The notes beneath the pieces were generated by a model. It was not told the origin of the DNA and ran no database searches. It saw nothing but the letters and a program-made list of their open reading frames with translations. This document shows positions 1 through 6,900 of a stretch of 12,595 nucleotides of DNA, one piece after another. Source of the stretch: Patescibacteria group bacterium (GTDB lineage Bacteria > Patescibacteriota > Minisyncoccia > Phycocordibacterales > PALSA-1337); assembly GCA_023487965.1 (NCBI GenBank), contig JAMDBV010000052.1, positions 1-12,595 of the forward strand, written 5' to 3'. Every line of letters begins with the position of its first letter. Position 1 is the first letter of the stretch. The position numbers were made by a program, and so were the translations under genes.

Positions 1-2
1 AT

Positions 3-461
3 TTGGCCGCATCCGTAAGGGCGGCCAAATACGGCGATGTGATTCTTATCGAGGAGTATATTGACGGTGTCGAAGCGACCTGTGGTGTTGTGGGGGACTT
101 TCGAGGACATGAATTGTATGCACTGCCGGTTATCGAGATAAGGCCGATGAATAAGTTCTTCGATTACGAAGCGAAATACGCCGGCAAATCGCTCGAAATT
201 GTTCCTTCATCATTTGCGCATGATCTGAAGATGAAGATCGAAGAATCGGCGCGCAAAGTGCATGAAATTCTCGGTCTGCGACATTATTCCAGGATTGACT
301 TTATGATACACCCCAAAAAGGGCATATTCGTTCTCGAAGCCAATACATTGCCGGGCTTCACCGGCGAATCACTCATGCCCAAAGCGCTCCGCGCGGTCGG
401 GAGCGATGTGGGGCCGTTTATCGAACATTTGGTGGGGATGATGGAAATAAATGTGCGCTGA
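3..461 (+). CDS. ddl: D-alanine--D-alanine ligase, C-terminal part (5' truncated by window edge)
   Basis: Cytoplasmic ATP-grasp ligase that joins two D-alanines for the peptidoglycan precursor. Only about the last 152 residues are in the window; the frame is open to the left edge, so the true start lies outside. The C-terminal catalytic half is clear. IEEYIDGVE (residues 16-24 of the visible part) is the usual strand of the ATP-grasp fold, followed by ALPVIEI and FFDYEAKY. The metal and phosphate ligands are present as SRIDF (Asp99) and LEANTLPG (Glu112, Asn114), with the same 13- and 2-residue spacing as Asp257/Glu270/Asn272 of E. coli DdlB. SLMPKA closes the active site. The gene ends 22 bases before a convergent membrane-protein gene. 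No terminator hairpin is evident in that gap. Confidence 0.93.
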   Translation: MAASVRAAKYGDVILIEEYIDGVEATCGVVGDFRGHELYALPVIEIRPMNKFFDYEAKYAGKSLEIVPSSFAHDLKMKIEESARKVHEILGLRHYSRIDFMIHPKKGIFVLEANTLPGFTGESLMPKALRAVGSDVGPFIEHLVGMMEINVR

Positions 462-483
462 TATTCAATATCGTGCATCGCCA

Positions 484-1005
484 TCAATATGTGGTATCGG
501 CTTCAAGCTGAAGGTTGGCAAATTGCCTCGTCTCCGCATAGACGATGATTACGTACTGAAGGATGCAAACGCCGATCAGTATGGAAATCATCTTTCCAAT
601 AGTTTTTGATACAGGTTTATTGGGGACGGGTTCAGAGTTTGGCCGTTTGAAGAGTTTTGCATAGATAAGGCTGATAATGTAAAAAATCGCGAACCACTCA
701 AGGAAGGCTAGTATTGGACCTGCGATTGAGATCAGCATTCCGTAGATGAAAGCAATTCCAAGATTATTTGTTATTGACGCAAAAAGCATTATCGGATCGC
801 CCCATATCTGAATAGTTCTTATTTTCTCCTCAACCTCCTCGTAGTTTGAATGAACAACGACAGAGTCCGCATTGTCGATCCGAACATGTTCCATTGAGAG
901 CGTCTCGGTAGTTGTCAGGTAGACATCTGCAATCAGCGATATTGAGTAGATAATTGAGAGTACGAAGGCAATATATGTAACTTTTCGAACATACGGGTTA
1001 CTCAT
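484..1005 (-). CDS. four-helix membrane protein of unknown function
   Basis: I do not recognise a family. The 173-residue product has four predicted membrane segments, at about 9-29, 82-100, 101-118 and 138-157. A polar loop of about 50 residues (30-80) lies between the first and second. A lysine/proline-rich loop (119-135) precedes the last helix. The C-terminus is short and polar. No catalytic or ligand motif stands out. The ATG at 1003-1005 is supported by a TATAAT hexamer exactly six bases upstream on the minus strand, which would give a leaderless mRNA; there is no Shine-Dalgarno sequence. The gene is convergent with ddl. A small transporter-like or envelope protein is possible, but the sequence does not show which. 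Confidence 0.75.
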   Translation of the reverse strand: MSNPYVRKVTYIAFVLSIIYSISLIADVYLTTTETLSMEHVRIDNADSVVVHSNYEEVEEKIRTIQIWGDPIMLFASITNNLGIAFIYGMLISIAGPILAFLEWFAIFYIISLIYAKLFKRPNSEPVPNKPVSKTIGKMISILIGVCILQYVIIVYAETRQFANLQLEADTTY

Positions 1006-1011
1006 GTGGTA

Positions 1012-1043
1012 ATTATAATAGATTATATGTATAATTGCACCAA
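1012..1043 (-). promoter_or_regulatory. promoter of the membrane protein at 484-1005
   Basis: On the minus strand TATAAT (1012-1017) lies six bases before the ATG. An overlapping TATTAT (1015-1020) is 17 bases from a TTGGTG -35 candidate (1038-1043). Either register would place the transcription start at or within a few bases of the start codon. Confidence 0.5.
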
Positions 1044-1244
1044 TTTCAGATTAACCGCTCACTTTTTAAAATGATAGGTCAGTATGTGTTAGGTTTGCTA
1101 TAACAAAACTTAATAGTCCGTATGCGATCAGATCAGAAGCGATATGAGTTGGAATTGTCATTTAGTGGTGACCTTATTGCAGTGTGCACAGAATTTATAA
1201 AAAGATAAAGAAGAAATCAGGGACGTATGATTTTGCCCCAAACT

Positions 1245-1754
1245 TTATTCAAATCTCACACTATTTAGTATTGAATCCAGAACATCAAAATCTTTATTCC
1301 GATTTGACTCTGATAACGTCAAACAACTACCTTGATATGAAATAGCATATGTTGCATTAAAACCGGCTGGTGATAAGCCGCTCAAATCAATGTCTTTATA
1401 AACGGTATAACCGTTAACTATGTCCCTAGTAAAAGTCTCCAGCTTATTCGGGGTTGGATTTTCCACAAGTCGTGGTAATGAAGCGCATAAGCTTGAATAA
1501 GTACCAGCGGCTATAAAATTAAATCCCAGTTGTACACCTCCGATTGAATTGGAACCGTACCCCATGCCATATGTGTTCTTCTTAAATGAAAATATCGATG
1601 GGTATGAAAAACTAAACCCACCACCTCGGTCTGTATATTTACTAGTTGAACTATCTATCTTAGAAAAAGAATCAGAACCAAATGAACCCGAAAAATACAT
1701 GATTGTAAGAGTTACCAGTCCTGATACAACTATGATGTATATTGTCCTTTTCAT
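1245..1754 (-). CDS. membrane-anchored PsbP-like protein (predicted)
   Basis: A 169-residue protein with one N-terminal membrane segment (about residues 4-21, after Met-Lys-Arg), then a polar linker and an extracytoplasmic domain. The domain opens with GGGFSFSYPS and ends DSILNSVRF. Openings like FxFxYP and endings like ILxSxxF are typical of PsbP/Mog1-fold small secreted proteins; this assignment is by motif only. Two cysteines in the domain (SLCAS and GSCLT) could form a disulfide. The frame stays open to a TTG at 1793 and an ATG at 1790, against the tRNA-Glu gene. I chose the ATG at 1752-1754 because the longer versions add a polar stretch before the anchor. In addition, an extended -10 (TGaTACACT) lies seven bases upstream of this ATG. 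The function is unknown. Confidence 0.6.
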   Translation of the reverse strand: MKRTIYIIVVSGLVTLTIMYFSGSFGSDSFSKIDSSTSKYTDRGGGFSFSYPSIFSFKKNTYGMGYGSNSIGGVQLGFNFIAAGTYSSLCASLPRLVENPTPNKLETFTRDIVNGYTVYKDIDLSGLSPAGFNATYAISYQGSCLTLSESNRNKDFDVLDSILNSVRFE

Positions 1755-1761
1755 GCAACAA

Positions 1762-1770
1762 AGTGTATCA
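1762..1770 (-). promoter_or_regulatory. extended -10 element for the PsbP-like gene
   Basis: TGaTACACT on the minus strand, with seven bases between the hexamer and the ATG at 1754. The longer string TGTGATACACT (1762-1772) resembles TGTGATATGAT found before two other genes here. No good -35 is seen at 17 bases. Confidence 0.4.
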
Positions 1771-1795
1771 CAAATGTTCTTAACATTCATCAATG

Positions 1796-1870
1796 TGACC
1801 CTACCGGGATTTGAACCCGGGTTTAAGGCTTGAAAAGCCTCCGTCCTGGACCAGGCTAGACGATAGGGCC
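1796..1870 (-). tRNA. tRNA-Glu (anticodon UUC)
   Basis: A complete cloverleaf on the minus strand. The acceptor strands are GGCCCTA and TAGGGTC, with one G-U pair and discriminator A. The D-arm TCGTCTAG...AGGAC is characteristic of glutamate tRNAs. The anticodon stem GAGGC/GCCTT encloses TTTTCAA, giving anticodon UUC (plus-strand 1832-1834). The T-arm is CCGGG TTCAAAT CCCGG. The 3' CCA is not encoded. The 3' end lies close to the PsbP-like gene on the same strand. Confidence 0.96.
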
Positions 1871-1900
1871 GTCTATTATTACATACTCACCACATTCTCG

Positions 1901-1934
1901 ATTCATTGGCAGAGATATGCAATGCCAAATGAAT
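1901..1934. repeat. near-perfect dyad between the divergent tRNA genes
   Basis: ATTCATTGGCA (1901-1911) and TGCCAAATGAAT (1923-1934) are inverted copies with one extra A and an 11-base centre. The dyad sits in the 157-bp gap between tRNA-Glu (minus) and tRNA-Ser (plus), upstream of both. It could be an operator or a cruciform; no function can be read from the sequence. Confidence 0.55.
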
Positions 1935-1953
1935 GAACAAATACTAGCACTTT

Positions 1954-1981
1954 TTGAGAATTTCGCAAAATGTGTTATCGT
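1954..1981 (+). promoter_or_regulatory. promoter of tRNA-Ser
   Basis: TTGAGA (1954-1959), a 16-base spacer and TATCGT (1976-1981). The predicted start near 1988 gives about 40 bases of 5' leader before the tRNA. Read-through could also feed the nuclease gene 25 bases after the tRNA, for which I see no convincing promoter of its own. Confidence 0.45.
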
Positions 1982-1999
1982 TGTGTCACGATCACCCGC

Positions 2000-2014
2000 G
2001 CTCGCTTTGCGAGC
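2000..2014 (+). other. short hairpin in the tRNA-Ser 5' leader
   Basis: GCTCGC TTT GCGAGC is a perfect 6-bp stem with a TTT loop, 13 bases before the tRNA 5' end. There is no T-run, so it is not an intrinsic terminator. It may be a precursor-processing landmark. Confidence 0.5.
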
Positions 2015-2027
2015 TGTGGCGTACCAC

Positions 2028-2114
2028 GGAGAGGTGGCTGAGTGGTCGAAGGCACCGCTCTCGAAAAGCGGCAGGCTCGCAAGGGTCTCGGGAGTTCGAA
2101 TCTCCCCCTCTCCG
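2028..2114 (+). tRNA. tRNA-Ser (anticodon CGA)
   Basis: A class II tRNA with a long variable arm. The acceptor strands are GGAGAGG (2028-2034) and CCTCTCC (2107-2113), with discriminator G. The D-arm is GCTGAGTGGTCGAAGGC. The anticodon stem CCGCT/AGCGG encloses CTCGAAA, giving anticodon CGA (2062-2064), which reads UCG. The T-arm GGGAG TTCGAAT CTCCC is intact. The bases after the discriminator are CCG, so the CCA end is not fully encoded. Confidence 0.96.
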
Positions 2115-2139
2115 CCGTGATTTCCCGACTATATAGATA

Positions 2140-2736
2140 ATGGCCAGATTGTATTTCATGCCCAACCGTCTCACCAAATCAATAATCATGCTTGCCGTAA
2201 TCATAGCCGGTTTTGCTGTCGCCTATGTCATATTTAATAACACAGGTCATGTCCTTATTGGCGAAACACAAAATCAAGCCAGTGTCATCGCAAATACCAA
2301 TAAGACCGATTCAGTCATTGATCCAAAGAAAATATACGAAGTAACCGACATCATCGACGGCGATACATTCAAGGTCATGAATGGGAATAGGGAAGTGACG
2401 GTGCGCATGCTCGGCATCAATACGCCGGAGACGGTCGATCCCCGCAAGGTGCCTGAATGTTATGGCAAGGAAGCTTCAGATGAGACAAAGGAATTGCTAA
2501 AAGGTGGAGAAGTGCGACTTGAGCTCAATCCAAATAGGGAGAAGTATGATATTTACGGCAGAATACTCGCCTATGTGTATTTGCCCAGCGGATTGTTTGT
2601 GAATGAATATTTAGTCCAGAATGGTTATGCGCGTGAGTATACCGTCGGAAGCCCATATGAATATCAAAAGCAATTTCAATACGATCAAAATATAGCAAAA
2701 CGGGCAAGTAAGGGCTTATGGGAAATGTGTAAATAG
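2140..2736 (+). CDS. membrane-anchored staphylococcal-nuclease-like (SNase/TNase) nuclease
   Basis: A predicted extracytoplasmic calcium-dependent nuclease that would cut DNA and RNA. Residues 12-33 form one hydrophobic segment (signal anchor or signal peptide). A polar linker follows, then the SNase domain at about 66-196. Catalytic positions line up with S. aureus nuclease: DGDT (Asp75 = Asp21), VRMLGINTPE (Arg89 = Arg35, Glu97 = Glu43) and YGRILAYVY (Arg141 = Arg87). Position 94 is Asn where the S. aureus enzyme has Asp40. The domain closes with ASKGLWEMC, as is usual. Two starts are possible: ATG 2140, used here, or ATG 2158 (MPNRLTK), which keeps the membrane segment. The gene begins 25 bases after tRNA-Ser and may be read through from it. 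A role in degrading external DNA for nucleotide uptake is inference. Confidence 0.9.
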   Translation: MARLYFMPNRLTKSIIMLAVIIAGFAVAYVIFNNTGHVLIGETQNQASVIANTNKTDSVIDPKKIYEVTDIIDGDTFKVMNGNREVTVRMLGINTPETVDPRKVPECYGKEASDETKELLKGGEVRLELNPNREKYDIYGRILAYVYLPSGLFVNEYLVQNGYAREYTVGSPYEYQKQFQYDQNIAKRASKGLWEMCK

Positions 2737-2737
2737 A

Positions 2738-2765
2738 TTGTTGAATGGCAAAAATGTGATATGAT
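2738..2765 (+). promoter_or_regulatory. promoter of the 44-residue small protein
   Basis: TTGTTG (2738-2743), a 16-base spacer and an extended -10, TGaTATGAT (hexamer 2760-2765). It starts just after the nuclease stop codon. The 11-mer TGTGATATGAT at 2755-2765 recurs exactly in the promoter of the thioredoxin-reductase-like gene. Confidence 0.6.
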
Positions 2766-2775
2766 CTCTAGCTGT

Positions 2776-2910
2776 ATGTACCCTGATTCCATTGCGGTTA
2801 GGGTCATTCGTTCCAGTCCTATAGGTACCAAAGGTACACCAGTGCCGTTGCCCACAGATGAAAGCTCAGGCGGTGACGATGTGTCCTCTGAGGAAAATGA
2901 GAACGAATGA
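2776..2910 (+). CDS. 44-residue acidic small protein (hypothetical)
   Basis: I do not recognise this protein. It begins MYPDSIAVRVIRSSPIG, a basic or neutral strand-like segment. A proline-rich turn (PVPLP, 22-26) follows, then a disordered acidic tail with eight Asp/Glu in the last 17 residues, ending EENENE. It has no membrane segment and no cysteine. Support for a real gene is contextual. A promoter with an extended -10 ends ten bases before the ATG, and an intrinsic terminator begins eight bases after the stop codon, so this ORF is the only content of a short transcription unit. An in-frame ATG at 2761 overlaps the -10 element and is therefore unlikely. The transcript could instead be a small RNA with no translated product. 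The acidic tail suggests a nucleic-acid mimic or binding partner, which is speculation. Confidence 0.5.
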   Translation: MYPDSIAVRVIRSSPIGTKGTPVPLPTDESSGGDDVSSEENENE

Positions 2911-2917
2911 CCAAATC

Positions 2918-2951
2918 GGCTGGCCCACACTACGTGCGCCGGCCTTTTTTT
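2918..2951 (+). terminator. intrinsic terminator after the small protein
   Basis: The stem GGCTGGC (2918-2924) / GCCGGCC (2938-2944) is seven pairs with one G-U. CAC/GTG can pair inside the 13-base loop. A run of seven T follows (2945-2951). The T-run overlaps the stop codon of the convergent flavoprotein gene. Confidence 0.85.
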
Positions 2952-3873
2952 ATTTCGCCTTCAGAAACAAATAAATATCTTCGAGCGCTTTCACAGCATC
3001 GCCCGCCGCTATATTATTCTGGTGATATAGACCGTCTGTACAATCGCCGGCCGCCCAGATACCGGACTGTGAAGTCCTTTGATCGCGAGGGTCAGTGATG
3101 ATATGACCGTACTCATCGATATTAACCAAATCTTTTACAAATGAAGTTGTAGGTATCGAGCCTATTTCCACAAATATGCCCGTAACAGGCAATTCTACAT
3201 CGGTGTTTGAGGTTGTATCAGTGTAGACAAAAGATGAAACGAATTTATCACCTTTGACTTCTTTGGGAACTGCATTCTTTATGATTTTGAAATGGGGATT
3301 TTTCGATACTGCATCTATCGTAGCCGGATCGGCTCGGAATTTGTCACTGCGATTGATAAGAGTCACAGTTTTGCAGTAGGCCAGCAATTGTGCCGCACTG
3401 TCAAAAGCCGCATTTCCGCCACCGACGACAACCACATCCTTTCCGGAATAGAGCGGTCCATCACACGATGCGCAATATGTGAGACCCTTATGTTCTAGTC
3501 GATCAGCCCCCGGAATCTCCAGCTTACGTCTATGACTACCCGATGCCACAAGAATCGTCCGCGCCTCATAAGAATCCTTATCGGTTTTCACGTTAAATCC
3601 AGAATCACTCTTCGCAACATTTATGCACGATTCGCCTTCATGAATGTGAACAAATTCGCCTGCGTATGCCTCTAAATGTTTTTTGAGACTGTTTGCAAAT
3701 TCTAGGCCAGAAATTTTCACCGTACCGATCCAGTTTTCGATGCCTTCAGAGACGGTACTCTGACTATTCCAGTCTTTTGTGATAAATATCGTACGAAGCT
3801 GTTTGCGTGCGGCATAAACGCCCGCCGCTACACCGGCCGGACCGCCACCTATGATTGCAAGATCGTATATCAT
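2950..3873 (-). CDS. trxB: thioredoxin-reductase-like FAD/NAD(P)H oxidoreductase
   Basis: A 307-residue cytoplasmic flavoenzyme that would pass electrons from NAD(P)H through FAD and a redox dithiol to thioredoxin or a similar protein. Domains in order: N-terminal FAD dinucleotide fold with GGGPAG (9-14), a central NAD(P)H fold with GGGNAA (151-156) holding the redox pair just before it (CASC, Cys134/Cys137, in CASCDG), and the C-terminal FAD motif GIWAAGDCTDG (271-281). Length and order match low-molecular-weight TrxB. The NADPH-phosphate motif HRRxxxR is changed to NRSxxxR (174-180), so cofactor preference may differ from E. coli TrxB. No thioredoxin gene is in the window. The ATG is fixed by an extended -10 exactly six bases upstream. 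The gene follows dnaE with a 12-bp gap, but has its own promoter. Confidence 0.88.
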   Translation of the reverse strand: MIYDLAIIGGGPAGVAAGVYAARKQLRTIFITKDWNSQSTVSEGIENWIGTVKISGLEFANSLKKHLEAYAGEFVHIHEGESCINVAKSDSGFNVKTDKDSYEARTILVASGSHRRKLEIPGADRLEHKGLTYCASCDGPLYSGKDVVVVGGGNAAFDSAAQLLAYCKTVTLINRSDKFRADPATIDAVSKNPHFKIIKNAVPKEVKGDKFVSSFVYTDTTSNTDVELPVTGIFVEIGSIPTTSFVKDLVNIDEYGHIITDPRDQRTSQSGIWAAGDCTDGLYHQNNIAAGDAVKALEDIYLFLKAK

Positions 3874-3879
3874 TGCAAT

Positions 3880-3909
3880 ATCATATCACAAAGCTTTCAT
3901 CCGCTCCAA
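3880..3909 (-). promoter_or_regulatory. promoter of the thioredoxin-reductase-like gene
   Basis: Extended -10 TGaTATGAT (hexamer 3880-3885) six bases before the ATG at 3873. A weak -35 TTGGAG (3904-3909) lies 18 bases away, inside the end of dnaE. The TGA stop codon of dnaE (3886-3888) supplies the TGn of the extended -10. It shares the 11-mer TGTGATATGAT (3880-3890) with the promoter at 2755-2765. Confidence 0.6.
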
Positions 3910-6900
3910 GATGAAGCTCTTCTCACCGTTTCTCGTATTGACCGTGACTTTAACTGCGAGACATTGATCAACTTGTATCAATGATTTGAATTCACGATAC
4001 ACGCGCGGAAAAGCGACCGCTTCCGCTTCGCCACTAAAGTCCGCAATCGTGACAAATGCCATTGTTTCATTATTTTTGGTCTGTATGAGTCTGACCTCAT
4101 TTATGATAATGCCGAGAATGGCGGACTCGCCGTCCTTCATGCCTTCAAGAGTTCTTTTGATATCGGTATCGCGTTTCTCAATGATTGAGCGGTAGCGGTC
4201 GAGAGGATGACCGGAAATATACAAGCCGAGTAATTCTCTTTCCCAAGCGAGTCGATCACGCAATTCGGCATTTGGCGCCGGAGCGAGCGACAGAGCGGGT
4301 ACGGTCGAATGATCACTCATAAGGCCGAACAGAGAATCTTGATTCTGATCCTTGGAACTGCTTTCCTTATTGTATTCAAGCAAAAGCTCAATGTTTGCCA
4401 GCATAATTCCTCTATCGACGCCGAAGCAATCCATGGCGCCGGATTTGATTAGCGATTCCAAAGATTTTCGGTTCAGATTTCGATCCTTGACGCGCTCCAG
4501 GAAATCAGCGAGCGAACGATACTTGCCACCACGCTTGCGTTCGTCGATAATCGCCGTCGATATTCCTTGACCGAAGTTTTTGATAGTCACAAGTCCGAAA
4601 CGTATGCGGTGTTTCGGTCGTGCCCGAATGTTTGAATCGGCCGCGGCATTGTCCTTTGAACCCATGATCGGCATCGGAAACGAATTGTCAGAATCGGCCG
4701 CAAATGCATCATCCGAACCCACGATCGGCGCCGGCGTAATGACAGAAGACACGCCAACACCGTCTTTTCTCGGCGGGGAGTCCATCGTAAAATATGGCGT
4801 AGTGCCCCCCGCCTCCGAAGAGGGTTCGGATGATGCATTTGCGGCCGATTCCGGTACTTCACCAATCATGTCAGTATCTTTTACAACTGTGAATTGACTG
4901 AAACTCTCATTGACATCAGGCGCCAATACCGGAATGCCGAGACGTTTGCACTCGGCGATTGTTTCGGCGACCTTTTCTGTTTCGCCGGATTCTGAGGAAA
5001 GCACCGCCGATAGATAAATTTCCGGGAAATGCGCTTTGAGGTATGCCGTGAGGTATGCCACCCAACCGTAGGAAACGGAATGCGCCTTGTTGAATGCGTA
5101 TGCCGCGAACGGTTCGATCCATGACCAGACCTGATTGGCTTTTTTCTCTGACCAACCGCTATTTTCGACACAGCCGTGAATAAAATGATCCTTCTGTTTT
5201 GCCATTTCTTCCGGGATTTTCTTGCCGACCGCCTTGCGGAATTTGTCCACTTCCGCCCATGTGTAGCCGGCGAGATCGTGAGCCATGATAAGGAGATCGT
5301 CCTGATAGACCAGAATGCCGTAAGTCTTTTGCAGTATGCGCTCAAGAGATGGGTCAAGATACTTGATGAGCTTCGGATCGTGTTTGCGCGCAATATAGTC
5401 CGGAATGAATTGTATCGGTCCGGGGCGGTATAGGGCGACCATGGCATTGATATCGTTGATCGATGAAGGTCGCAGATCCTTCAGGAATCTAGTCATGCCA
5501 TCGCCGTTCAGTTGGAAAAGATCGGCCGTCTCGCCTCGCGTCAACATTTCAAATGTCTGTTTGTCATCGGTCGGTATTTTGTCGATCTCCAGATGCACAT
5601 TGTCGATCTTCTTTATCCTGTCAATCGCGTCCGAAATTATCGTCAGGTTTTTGAGTCCGAGAAAGTCAAATTTGAGAAGTCCGGCCTCCTCGATCGAATA
5701 CATATCATATTGCGTTATGACCTTGCCTTCACCTTTCGGATCGAACTGGAGCGGTGTAAAGCCGACGATATCCGAAGGTGCCATGACAACGCCGGCGGCA
5801 TGAACGCCGATATGTCGCGCGCAACCCTCGATCTTCTTTGCCATATCGATTATCCTCTTTGCGTCGGCGTCGCTTGCATATAATTCCCGCAATTCGGTAA
5901 CATCCTCAAACGCCTTTTCGATCGTCATTGGAAATCCTTGGGAACCCATTGGTATCAGTTTCGCGATCCGGTCACCGACGTCAAAAGTGAATCCCATAGC
6001 GCGCGCAACATCACGTACTGATCCTCGAGCCATCATTGTGCCGAACGTACCGATCTGGGCGACTCGGTCTCGGCCATATTTGCGCCTGGCGTATTCGATG
6101 ACTTCGTCGCGACGATTGTCGGCATAGTCCATGTCGATATCGGGCGCCGACGGTCTGTCCGGATTGAGGAAGCGCTCGAACGGTATTTCAAATTCGATCG
6201 GATTGACGTTTGTGATGCCGGACAGATACGTTACCAATGAACCGGAAACCGAACCTCTGATATTGCTCAATATGCCGTTTTCTCGTGCGAAGCGGAGCAG
6301 GTCGGCGACGACCAAGAAGTATGGCGCATAACCTTTGGTTTTTATGACACCCAATTCGTATTCGGCGCGCGATAACATTTCCCGGCTCTGTGGCACATTC
6401 CGGCGTGCAAAACCGTTGAATACAAGGTGCCGTAATTCATCATCGTACGAACGACCGCTCTCCACCTTGTAGTCCGGAAATACCCATTTGCCCAGTTCTA
6501 TATTGAGATTGCACATATCGGCGACTTTCTCGGTATTTTCCAAAGCATCGGGCATGTCCCCGAATAATTCCTCGGCCCTTTGGCTCGAGATAAATGAGAA
6601 GTCGCTTTCATCGTCATCGGATATTCGGTCAGATGCGTCCGAATGTGAATTGACTAGAAGCAATGTATCGCGAGCTTGTCTGTCATCGGGCGTGAGATAG
6701 TAGACATCGTGTCCGGCGACCGTCGGTATATGATTTTTTTTGGCGAATCCGGCAAGCGTTTTCATATTGGCTTCATGGCCGTCTATTTCCGGATGTCTGG
6801 TTATTTCGATGAAAAATCGATCATCAAATATGTCGCGATAATAATCGGCGAATTCATTGGCGCGGTCCTGTGTGCGACCTTTGAGCGAAAGGGCGATGTC

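Noticed and set aside
2776-2830. A tRNA-like T-arm (CGTTCCAGTCC) near GGTACCA
   Set aside because: No D-arm or anticodon arm can be drawn upstream and the T-stem does not pair properly. Resemblance is limited to a few bases.
4580-4897. A 105-codon plus-strand frame inside dnaE
   Set aside because: It is the antisense shadow of the low-complexity insertion. The inverted repeat makes it resemble the dnaE peptide (SAANASSEP appears on both strands), but dnaE is clearly the coding strand.
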